DNA of 64,000 nt from Velthaea sp965214335 (GTDB lineage: Bacteria > Vulcanimicrobiota > Vulcanimicrobiia > Vulcanimicrobiales > Vulcanimicrobiaceae). How positions within the stretch are numbered: position 1 is the first letter of the stretch; each line of letters begins with the position of its first letter. Position numbers and translations under genes: made by a program. The notes beneath the pieces were generated by a model, which was given only the letters and a program-made list of their open reading frames with translations, had not been told where the DNA came from and made no database searches. Of the stretch, positions 9,295 through 17,343 are shown piece by piece. The stretch is taken from contig CBDCBO010000008.1 of NCBI GenBank assembly GCA_965214335.1, forward strand, positions 124,001-188,000, read 5' to 3'.

Positions 9295-11768
9295 CGGCCG
9301 CGGTCCACGAACGTGTAAGCGACCGGGATAACCACCAGGCTCAAAACGGTCGACGAGATCAAGCCGCCGATGATTGCGATCGCCATCGGCGCGCGCAACT
9401 CGGAGCCGGCGCCGAAACCGACGGCAATCGGCAACATGCCGAGAATGGTGGCAAACGTCGTCATCACGATCGGCCGGAAGCGGCGCGACGCGGCCTCGAG
9501 AATCGCAGCCGCCCGTTCCATTCCCGAGCGCCGGCGTTGGACGATCGCGTCGACTAAGAGAATTGCGTTTTTATTGACCAGACCAAACAAGAATATGACG
9601 CCCATGAGCGAGATTAGACCGAAATCGGCCCGCACGACGAAGAGCGCGAAAAGTGCGCCCACGACCGACAGCGGTAAGGCGACGACGATGACGAGCGGAG
9701 CGCGCCAACCACGAAATAACAGCCCTAAGACGACGATGATACTCACGGTCGAAAGCCCGAGCGTAATACCGAAACTCCCAAAGGTGGTGATCGTATCGCC
9801 GGCCTCGCCGGCGAAAACATAGGTCGCCGTTTTCGGCAAAATCGATCGGGCCAGCGTGTCGACGCGGGCCGTCGCATCACCAATATTCACGCCGACGAGA
9901 TCGGTATCAACGTCAACGACGCGCTTACCGTCCTCGCGCGTGATCAGGGCCGGCACTCCGCTTGCGAACGACAATCCGCTCGCACTAACGTCGACGAAAC
10001 CTTTTTGCGTCGCCATTCGGCGCGCCAACAGCTGCGAAGCGCGTTCCAACACCGGCAGTTGTGAATCCGATACGGTCACGCGTAGCGGCTTCGTCACGCC
10101 GTTCTCGACGAACGGCACATCCTCGACGCTCGTCGTTGCGTTAACCAGCGGCGGCAAGGCCGCGCGGACGCGGTTTTCCACCGTTATCGTTGGAGCGCTA
10201 CGCGCGCGACGCAACGTCACCGCGAGCGTGGCAACGGCTGGATCGCCGCGGTCGCCGACAGCGGCTAGGACCGTTGCCACATCCGGATCGCGGCGGATGA
10301 TGGCGTCGATCGTTTGCGCTGCCGCGATCGCATCGTGGACCGGCGTCGAGCCGGGGTTGTTGAGCCGGATCGTCACCTCGAACTGGCCCCGGTCCAGATG
10401 CGGGATGAAGCCCTTGGGAATAAGCGGAATGATCGCAAGTCCGATCAAGAAACTGACCACCGCGCCGCCGATGATGAACGTGCGATGGCGCAGCGACCAA
10501 CGTAGCGCGGCGGCGTACAGCCGCGGTGCGTCGCCGGTGCGCTCCGCCGAACGCGCCGGCTGCAACAGCGACGCCGCAAGCATCGGCGATAGCGTCCGGG
10601 CGACGGCGAGCGACGTCAATACCGCCACCGATGCGGTCAAGCCGAACGGCCGGAAGAACTGGCCCAGCGTGCCGGTCATGAACGCGATCGGCAAAAAAAC
10701 GGCAACGATGGTCAATGTCGCGGCCGTTACGGTAAGGCCGATTTCGTCGGTCGCCCGTTCGGCTGCGACGCGCGGCGTTTCGCCACTTTGCATGTGGCGC
10801 TTGATGTTTTCAACGTCGACGATCGCATCGTCGACGATCACGCCCGTTACCAACGTTAGCGCCAGCAACGTGATCGATTCGAGATTCAAATGAAACGCCG
10901 CCATCGCGATCGCCGTCCCGGCCAGCGAGACCGGAATGGCGATCGCCGAGATGAACGTCGCGCGCATGTCGCGCAGAAACGGAAACACGACGAAAATCGA
11001 GAGCGCCATCGCGATGCCGAGCGCATCGGTCGTCGCGTGCGACGCTTCGCGGATATACGGGGCTTGCGTCTCAGCAATCTCGATCGGAATGCCGAGCAGC
11101 GTGCGCACCCGCGCTGCGACGATGTCGACCGCAGCCGCCACTTCGAGCGTATTGGCGCCGCCTCTTTTAACGATCCGGATCATCGTTGCCCGGCGTCCGT
11201 TGAGCCGTACGGCGGTGGTCTTATCGGCACCGATCAGATCGGCGCGCAGGACGCCGGGCACCGCTGCGAACGCCGGAACCGCGTCGCGATAGAGGATGCC
11301 GGCATCGACGAGCAGCCGCGTCGCGTTATCACTGGAGTCGGCATAGGTGGCAACCGGATTCGCGTTGATATCGATCGACGTCGCTGTGATTACCGCGCCG
11401 GCGGGAGTCGGACCGCGCGCCAGCAAGGCGTCGACCGCGGCACGCCGCGCTTCGAGGGTGCCGCCGACATCGAACGATAGGGCGATCGACGTTCGGCCCG
11501 GCTTCGTCGTCGAACGCACCAATGTCGAGCCGACCGGAGCGAAAAGGCGTTCGAGCGGAATCGTCAATCGCGCTTCGGTCGCCCGCGCATCGAGTGCACC
11601 GCCGAGGTGCGCGTCGACGACGATGAGCGGAATCGAAAAGTCGGGCAGCAGCGTGTATTTTAAGGAACTAAAGGCAACGATGCCGGCGACCACGATGGCC
11701 AGCCAAACGGCAGCCGTAACGAACGCGAATCGGATCGCGATGCGCGAGATATTGAATTTCGAGCGCAC
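9291..11768 (-). CDS. AcrB/HAE1-type RND transporter, compact
   Basis: Inner-membrane proton-driven exporter, 825 residues, shorter than the usual ~1030 of AcrB. Both halves of the RND fold are present: an N-terminal membrane helix (residues ~12-32), a periplasmic domain, and a first helix bundle with VTGVIVDDAIVDVENIK, the paired aspartates of the proton relay. A second half ends with FLFGLVNKNAILLVDAI. The shortening is in the periplasmic loops. Its place beside hpnA/hpnH suggests hopanoid export, the job HpnN does elsewhere, but HpnN is a different RND subclass, so this is inference. No membrane-fusion protein gene adjoins it. The GTG start at 11768 sits 3 bases after a terminator-like hairpin. 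Confidence 0.85.
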   Translation of the reverse strand: MRSKFNISRIAIRFAFVTAAVWLAIVVAGIVAFSSLKYTLLPDFSIPLIVVDAHLGGALDARATEARLTIPLERLFAPVGSTLVRSTTKPGRTSIALSFDVGGTLEARRAAVDALLARGPTPAGAVITATSIDINANPVATYADSSDNATRLLVDAGILYRDAVPAFAAVPGVLRADLIGADKTTAVRLNGRRATMIRIVKRGGANTLEVAAAVDIVAARVRTLLGIPIEIAETQAPYIREASHATTDALGIAMALSIFVVFPFLRDMRATFISAIAIPVSLAGTAIAMAAFHLNLESITLLALTLVTGVIVDDAIVDVENIKRHMQSGETPRVAAERATDEIGLTVTAATLTIVAVFLPIAFMTGTLGQFFRPFGLTASVAVLTSLAVARTLSPMLAASLLQPARSAERTGDAPRLYAAALRWSLRHRTFIIGGAVVSFLIGLAIIPLIPKGFIPHLDRGQFEVTIRLNNPGSTPVHDAIAAAQTIDAIIRRDPDVATVLAAVGDRGDPAVATLAVTLRRARSAPTITVENRVRAALPPLVNATTSVEDVPFVENGVTKPLRVTVSDSQLPVLERASQLLARRMATQKGFVDVSASGLSFASGVPALITREDGKRVVDVDTDLVGVNIGDATARVDTLARSILPKTATYVFAGEAGDTITTFGSFGITLGLSTVSIIVVLGLLFRGWRAPLVIVVALPLSVVGALFALFVVRADFGLISLMGVIFLFGLVNKNAILLVDAIVQRRRSGMERAAAILEAASRRFRPIVMTTFATILGMLPIAVGFGAGSELRAPMAIAIIGGLISSTVLSLVVIPVAYTFVDRGR

Positions 11769-11771
11769 CTT

Positions 11772-11797
11772 AAAAAGGTGTCGGCTTAGCCGACACC
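11772..11797 (-). terminator. Rho-independent terminator or attenuator hairpin
   Basis: On the minus strand GGTGTCGGC-TAA-GCCGACACC forms a perfect 9-bp stem with a 3-base loop, followed at once by TTTTT. It lies 70 bases after the squalene synthase stop and 3 bases before the RND start codon. It should end the squalene synthase transcript and so separate or attenuate the downstream RND-hpnA-hpnH operon. Confidence 0.75.
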
Positions 11798-11866
11798 CGA
11801 CGACGGACAGCTTGGGCGCAACGCCAACGTGCTGAGCCGAGCGAAGCCTGCCACGAGCGGATCAAG

Positions 11867-12904
11867 TCAAGGCTGGCCGACAACAACGAACGGACGGTGG
11901 CGCACGCGTTGCATCAACCAGCGTAGCGAAGTATTGCTCAACGTCGTCGTCGACCCGGCTAGGATCAGCGAGTTGACCTCGCTGCGTGTGATCTTCACGC
12001 CGCCGCCCGGCACGAGCATTTGATCGCTCGCCTTGAGTTCGCGCAACGTCGCCGCCGCGAAGACCGTCGGAAGCACACAGAACAGCCGGATACGCATCGC
12101 GGCGGCGGGTATCTCACTAACGTAGTCGAGTGCTTCGTTCAGATCCGCTTCGGCCAGTGCAACGAGCGTCTCGAGCGCCCGCCGGTTATTGAGCCGCAGC
12201 GCCGGATCGAGCAGCGACTCGTGTCCGCTGCCGGCGGACTCGAGCAGCTCGCGCGGAATGAAGACCGCGTTCTCACGTTCGATGTCCCAGGGAATGTCCT
12301 TTAAAATATTAACCGTCTGCAGCGCTTCGCCGAACGCTTCACAATTCGTCAAAAGCTTGGCGTAGGTTCGGGCGCGCACGAACGGTGAATGTGCGTGCCA
12401 CAGATCGGTGAGTAAATGTCCGACCGTGCCGGCCACGAAATAGCAATAGCGGCGAAATTCGGCCAGGCTCTGGATACGGATTCCGGCGGGATAACGACGA
12501 ACGAATTCCTGCATCCCGCGTGTCATCTCCGAAACCCATTCGGCGATAATTCCGCGTGACGCCGGGTCGAGCGCACGATAGGCGCGAAAGACCAGCGGCG
12601 CCCCCGCAACGAGCTCGCGATCGGCCTCACTCATACCCGCCGCGCCGGCATCGACGGCATACCGTTCGGCTGCATCGATGCTCGCGAAACAGACGAGAAA
12701 CTGGTTCAACAGTGCGAGTTTGCGGTCGGGCGCCAAGCCCCGGTCGTCCTCGACGGTGTCGGCGATCCGGCACAGTAAATAGCCGACGGTTATAGGATCT
12801 TCGAGCGAGCGCGGCAGAAGCCGGATCCCGAGTGCGAAGGTGCGCGAGACACGCGGCAACATCGCAGCACAAAATCGATTTTCATTGACGACCGTTTCCA
12901 CCAC
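11867..12904 (-). CDS. sqs: Squalene synthase, eukaryote-type (farnesyl-diphosphate farnesyltransferase)
   Basis: Condenses two farnesyl diphosphates head-to-head through presqualene diphosphate and reduces it to squalene with NADPH. The 345-residue protein carries the first aspartate motif as DTVEDD (49-54), as in animal and fungal enzymes (DTLEDD). It also has YCYFVAGTVGHLLTDL (153-168), equivalent to YCHYVAGLVG, and a second acidic motif in NILKDIPWD (199-207). This differs from the bacterial three-enzyme HpnC-HpnD-HpnE route, none of which appears in the window. The eukaryotic C-terminal membrane anchor is absent. It starts with tandem GTG codons at 12904 and is divergent from the ferritin-like gene. 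Confidence 0.85.
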   Translation of the reverse strand: MVETVVNENRFCAAMLPRVSRTFALGIRLLPRSLEDPITVGYLLCRIADTVEDDRGLAPDRKLALLNQFLVCFASIDAAERYAVDAGAAGMSEADRELVAGAPLVFRAYRALDPASRGIIAEWVSEMTRGMQEFVRRYPAGIRIQSLAEFRRYCYFVAGTVGHLLTDLWHAHSPFVRARTYAKLLTNCEAFGEALQTVNILKDIPWDIERENAVFIPRELLESAGSGHESLLDPALRLNNRRALETLVALAEADLNEALDYVSEIPAAAMRIRLFCVLPTVFAAATLRELKASDQMLVPGGGVKITRSEVNSLILAGSTTTLSNTSLRWLMQRVRHRPFVVVGQP

Positions 12905-12914
12905 CCTGCCGGTT

Positions 12915-13874
12915 TTGTCGGTTTATCCCCACGACCTGCCGTTTATCACGAAACGGTCGCAGGAGCAAAAGCTTGGAATCGCCGAGTATTGCGCCATGAA
13001 AGTCGGTACACCCGAACACCGCGACCTTTTCTGCAAAACCTTTATCGACGGGCATCGCACCTTTGAGCCCGAACAGTTACCGTGGCCGCAATTAGAGCCC
13101 AAGTATCTCGAACGGCTGCGCGGCATTCCCTTTTGGGGTATTGCAAAAGCAATGGAGCGGAAGGCGGGCATGATGGTGAGCGCATTTGCCGATACGCTCT
13201 CCGATCCGGTCATTCGCGAGGCGGTCGCGCTGCAAGGGTTCGAGGAAACCCGCCACGCCCGGTTGATCGCGCAACTCATCGAGCGGTACGGCCTCACCGC
13301 GCGCGACTCCGAGGTTGTCGTCGAGCCCCCCAGCCGTGATGAATTCGTCGTATTCGGCTACGAAGAGTGCGTCGACTTTTTCATGGGCGCCGGTCTGTTC
13401 CGGCTCGCAACCGAGCTTGACATGTTTCCGGTCAGCCTGGTGTCGATCTTCGAGAACGTCTTATTTGAGGAGGCGCGGCACGTCACGTTCTTCGTCAACT
13501 GGTTTCGCTATGAAGAAGCCCGCGCCGGGCGCGACGGCATGATCGCGCGCCACATCGCAGCGGCTAAGAACTACATGCGCTCCATCAAGCAGCTCGTGCG
13601 TTCGTTCAGCGGCGAGGAAACGACCGGATTCGCGGCCGCCACGGCCGGCGAGATCGTCGAAGGGATGACGCCGATGATGTTTCTCGAAGCGGCGCTGGCC
13701 CAGAATCGGCAGTTTTTGAACCGGCTGGATCAACGTCTCATCAAACCGGCGCTGCTGCCGACCCTCGCGCTCGCCGCGTTGACGGTGCTACGCGCGCTGC
13801 CGCCGCGTCGACCGGCAGCCGACTCGCGTTCGCTTGCGACACCGATCGCGCTCGATCGCAGCGTCGCGGCGTAG
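12915..13874 (+). CDS. Ferritin-like di-iron protein in hopanoid locus
   Basis: About 319 residues if started at TTG 12915. A GTG at 12840 is also in frame but would overlap the divergent squalene synthase by 65 bases; ATG 12996 is a third choice. Two EExRH motifs, FEETRHARLI (about residue 109) and FEEARHVTFF (about 184), sit in helices as expected for a four-helix-bundle di-iron centre. The protein is therefore probably an oxygenase, desaturase or related oxidase rather than iron storage. The C-terminal region holds a hydrophobic stretch (LLPTLALAALTVLRAL). It ends 7 bases before the HpnP-like gene, suggesting co-transcription and a shared lipid substrate. No established hopanoid enzyme of this type is known to me. 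Confidence 0.75.
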   Translation: MSVYPHDLPFITKRSQEQKLGIAEYCAMKVGTPEHRDLFCKTFIDGHRTFEPEQLPWPQLEPKYLERLRGIPFWGIAKAMERKAGMMVSAFADTLSDPVIREAVALQGFEETRHARLIAQLIERYGLTARDSEVVVEPPSRDEFVVFGYEECVDFFMGAGLFRLATELDMFPVSLVSIFENVLFEEARHVTFFVNWFRYEEARAGRDGMIARHIAAAKNYMRSIKQLVRSFSGEETTGFAAATAGEIVEGMTPMMFLEAALAQNRQFLNRLDQRLIKPALLPTLALAALTVLRALPPRRPAADSRSLATPIALDRSVAA

Positions 13875-13881
13875 GCGTTTC

Positions 13882-15444
13882 ATGCCATTAACGCCGCGCA
13901 AGGTTCTGTGCGTGTTCCCGCGTTACAGCCCGTCCTTCGGCACCTTTGAGTACGCCTATCCAATCGCCGGCGTGCGCGGCTTCATGCCTCCGCAAGGGTT
14001 ACTCGTGATCGCGGCTTCGATGCCCAAGTACTGGAACGTGCGCTTCACCGACGAGAATATCCGGCGTGCGAGTGCGGCCGATTTCGCCTGGGCGGACGTC
14101 GTGTTCGTCAGCGGGATGCACATCCAGCGCGCGCAGATTCAAGACATCACGCGGCGCGCCCATGCTGCCGGTCGCGTCGTCGTGCTTGGTGGACCCTCGG
14201 TTTCCGCGGCACCCGAAAATTACCCTGATATCGACATCTTGCACATCGGCGAATTAGGCGATGCCACAACGGCGCTCTATGCACACCTCGAAACCGACAT
14301 CCGGCGGCCGGACGCGCAGCTGCAATTCATTACCGTTGAGAAGCTGCCGCTCGAAGCGTTTCCGACCCCGGCCTACGAGCTCATCAATCTCAACCACTAT
14401 TTGTTAGGCAGCGTTCAGGCGACGAGCGGCTGCCCGTACCGGTGCGAGTTTTGCGATATTCCCGAGCTCTACGGCCAGAATCCGCGCCTGAAAACGGCAG
14501 ACCAGATCGTGCGCGAACTCGATGCGATGCTCGCTCGAGGAAATCCCGGTTCGATCTATTTCGTCGATGACAATTTTGTGGGTAACCGCAAATTTGCCAA
14601 AGAGCTATTGCCCAAACTCGTAGCCTGGCAAAAGGATCGTGGGTACCCCGTCGAGTTTGCGTGTGAAGCCACGCTCAACATCGTCAAGAGCCCGGATTTA
14701 CTCGAAATGATGCGTGAAGCGTACTTCACCACTATTTTTTGCGGAATCGAGACGCCCGAACCCGAGACGTTGCGCGCCATTGCCAAGGATCAGAATCGCC
14801 AGATCGGCTTACTCGACGCGGTCGAGACGCTCAATTCCTATGGCCTTGAAGTCGTCAGCGGTATCATCGTCGGCTTTGATACCGACACGCCGGAGACGCC
14901 GGATCGAATCATCGAGTTTGTCGAGCAATCCAAAATTCCGCTGCTGACGATCAACTTGCTGCAGGCGCTGCCGCGGACGCCGCTCTGGCGGCGGCTGGAA
15001 AAAGCCGGCCGGCTCTATTTCGGCGACGACCGCGAAACCAACATCGAATACGTCCTGCCCTACGACGACGTCATGGCAATGTGGCGCAAAACGATTGCGG
15101 CGTCATACGATCCGGACGCCCTGTACGAACGCTTTCGTCACTTCGCGGACTATACGTTCCGTCAACGGATAACGCCGCCCAATAGCGGCGCGCGGGTCAA
15201 CCCGCACAACATTCGCCGCGGGCTCACGATCTTGTTCAAGGTCTTGACGATCGTCGGCGTGTTTTCGAGTTACCGCAAAACGTTTTGGAAACTGTGCGGG
15301 CCGCTGCTGCGCCAAGGCCGCATCGAGCCCTTACTGCACATCGGCATCGTCGGCCATCACCTCATCACCTACGCGCGGGGTGCGCTCGCGGGGGAGTTCA
15401 ACGCGTCACACTACTCGTCGCGGACACGCAAGAAAGCCGCATAA
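13882..15444 (+). CDS. hpnP: B12-binding radical SAM methylase, HpnP-like (hopanoid C-2 methyltransferase)
   Basis: A 520-residue protein with an N-terminal cobalamin-binding domain (residues ~10-140; FPRYSPSFGTFEYAYPI and FMPPQGLLVIAA are characteristic of HpnP). The radical SAM domain has CPYRCEFC (C184, C188, C191), and the C-terminal part is of the DUF4070 type. HpnP puts a methyl group on C-2 of hopanoids; HpnR, the C-3 methylase, is the other B12-radical SAM possibility. The N-terminal match and the setting next to shc favour HpnP, but a tree is needed. I chose ATG 13882 over the upstream in-frame start at 13834, which lies inside the previous gene. The 3' end overlaps the convergent shc by 34 bases. 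Confidence 0.75.
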   Translation: MPLTPRKVLCVFPRYSPSFGTFEYAYPIAGVRGFMPPQGLLVIAASMPKYWNVRFTDENIRRASAADFAWADVVFVSGMHIQRAQIQDITRRAHAAGRVVVLGGPSVSAAPENYPDIDILHIGELGDATTALYAHLETDIRRPDAQLQFITVEKLPLEAFPTPAYELINLNHYLLGSVQATSGCPYRCEFCDIPELYGQNPRLKTADQIVRELDAMLARGNPGSIYFVDDNFVGNRKFAKELLPKLVAWQKDRGYPVEFACEATLNIVKSPDLLEMMREAYFTTIFCGIETPEPETLRAIAKDQNRQIGLLDAVETLNSYGLEVVSGIIVGFDTDTPETPDRIIEFVEQSKIPLLTINLLQALPRTPLWRRLEKAGRLYFGDDRETNIEYVLPYDDVMAMWRKTIAASYDPDALYERFRHFADYTFRQRITPPNSGARVNPHNIRRGLTILFKVLTIVGVFSSYRKTFWKLCGPLLRQGRIEPLLHIGIVGHHLITYARGALAGEFNASHYSSRTRKKAA

Positions 15445-17318
15445 CGCCCGAGTGCCGTCAGCGGAAAATGTTGACAGTACAAATGGTAGCGGAGATAGAA
15501 GTGCTGGGGAAAACCGGTGCCGGTAAATTCGGCTTCGTCCCAGCTTCCATCGGGGCGCTGGTCGGCCAGCAGCCACGCGACGCCGCCTGCGAGCGTCGCC
15601 TGGAATTCGCCGGCTAATTCAGGGATCGCTTCGACGGCCGCCAACAGCCCGATGAGTGCCCATGCGGTTTGGGTCGGGGTGGTGGGGCCGCGGCCGCGCT
15701 GAGCCGGATCGGCGTAACTCGCAGTCGTTTCACCCCAACCGCCGTCAGCGTTTTGCACCCGGCGTAACCACACCGCGCCGCGCACGATCGCCGCTTCGAG
15801 CGCGGCCCCGCCGCCCAGCTGCGCCAGCGCGGCGAGCGCGCCGCTCGTCCCGTAGATATAGTTCACGCCCCAGCGCCCGAACCAGGCGCCATCCGATTCT
15901 TGCTCGGCAAGCAGATACGCTAGCGCACGCGGAAAGCGCTCGCCGTCCCACGGCAGCGCGCAGCGCGCGAACATTTCGAGAACGCGCGCGCTCACGTCGG
16001 CGGTCGGCGGATCGATGCTCGCTTTGAGGTCGCTGTAGGCGATCCGATTGATCCACGCTTTATCGTTATTTATGTCGAACGCACCCCAGCCGCCGCCCCG
16101 GCACTGCATGCTCGCGACCCACTGCGCGGAACGTTCGATGGCACCCCGGAGGCGGGCCGGCCGCGGGTGATCGACCACCTGCAGCGCCATCGCAATCACC
16201 GCGGTATCGTCGACGTCAGGATACCAGCGATTATCGAACTCGAACGCCCAGCCGCCCGGCGGCCCGGCCCGGTTCTTCACCACCCAGTCACCATAATCGA
16301 GAATCTGTTTATCCATCAGCCAATCGGCAGCCCGGACGAGGCGTGGGTCGTTCGCCGCCACCCCCGCGTCGGCCAACGCGCGAACGACCAGACCGGTATC
16401 CCAAACCGGTGACACGCAGGGCTGCACGCGATACGCGCCGTCGGCATCGATCGTGAACGTGTCGATGGCAGCGAAACCGCGCACGACCTCCGGATCGTCG
16501 ACGCGATAGTCGAGCGCCCGCAACGCCAGCATCGAGTTGAGCATGGCGGGAATGATACCGCCCCAATCGCCGGTTGCTTCCTGGCGTTCGAGGACCCAGC
16601 GCCGGGCCGCCGCGAGGCCGCGTTTGCGGCCCGGAACGATACCGTTGCGCTCGCCAAGTTTAAGCAACCGGTCTAAGCCGTTGAATGCCGCCTCGACCGG
16701 GTCGGCCGTCTTCGGCAGCCGGTACCGCACGTTGCCCGCCCCTTCGACGTATAACTCGTCGAGTGCCAAAGGCGGCTCATAGACCGGTTTGCGGTCGAAC
16801 ACGATGATGAGCGGCACCGTGCTGCCGCGTGCCCAACTCGACAGATCGTAGATCGAGAAGGGGCCGCGTTCGGGCAGCAGCATCATGGCCGGCGGCAAAG
16901 CCGGCAGGCCGTCCCAGGCGTAGGCGCCGATGAGCGCCAGATGCAGCTTGGTAAATATTCGCGTCTTTGAGATTCCGCCGCGCTGCACGATGAACGCGCG
17001 CGCACGCGCCAGCGCCGGATCGTCAGCCGCGACGCCGAGTAAGCGCAGCGCCATGTATGCCTCGACGCTCACGCTGAGTTCACCGCCGTCGCCGTAGCTC
17101 AATTCCCAGCCGCCGTGCAGACGTTGTTCGGCCCGAAAATACCGCTCGGCGGCAGCCCGCGGAACGCGGTCGAACGTGCCCCAGATAACGTGCAGCAGCA
17201 CGACCTCGGCGGTGATCGTGACGTTCGATTGCAGTTCGGCCCACCAGTAGCCGGCCGGGTGCTGTTGGGTGAATAACGCGTCGACGGCACGCTCGATCGC
17301 ATCGGCGAGGGGTTGCAT
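15411..17318 (-). CDS. shc: Squalene-hopene cyclase
   Basis: Cyclises squalene to hopene/hopanol at the membrane surface. With ATG 17318 the protein is 635 residues, close to the 631 of the Alicyclobacillus enzyme. The catalytic DxDDTA motif is PDVDDTA (D368-D371), and several QW repeats are visible (RLHGGWELSYGDGGELS, RVQNADGGWGETTASY, LADQRPDGSWDEAEFTGTGFP). The frame remains open far upstream to 18047, but that stretch is antisense to hpnB and has no cyclase character. ATGs at 17369 and 17381 are possible alternative starts that would overlap hpnB. It is divergent from hpnB and convergent with hpnP. Confidence 0.93.
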   Translation of the reverse strand: MQPLADAIERAVDALFTQQHPAGYWWAELQSNVTITAEVVLLHVIWGTFDRVPRAAAERYFRAEQRLHGGWELSYGDGGELSVSVEAYMALRLLGVAADDPALARARAFIVQRGGISKTRIFTKLHLALIGAYAWDGLPALPPAMMLLPERGPFSIYDLSSWARGSTVPLIIVFDRKPVYEPPLALDELYVEGAGNVRYRLPKTADPVEAAFNGLDRLLKLGERNGIVPGRKRGLAAARRWVLERQEATGDWGGIIPAMLNSMLALRALDYRVDDPEVVRGFAAIDTFTIDADGAYRVQPCVSPVWDTGLVVRALADAGVAANDPRLVRAADWLMDKQILDYGDWVVKNRAGPPGGWAFEFDNRWYPDVDDTAVIAMALQVVDHPRPARLRGAIERSAQWVASMQCRGGGWGAFDINNDKAWINRIAYSDLKASIDPPTADVSARVLEMFARCALPWDGERFPRALAYLLAEQESDGAWFGRWGVNYIYGTSGALAALAQLGGGAALEAAIVRGAVWLRRVQNADGGWGETTASYADPAQRGRGPTTPTQTAWALIGLLAAVEAIPELAGEFQATLAGGVAWLLADQRPDGSWDEAEFTGTGFPQHFYLRYHLYCQHFPLTALGRYAAFLRVRDE

Positions 17319-17343
17319 CGACGCGCGGTCCGAAGCGGCCGGA

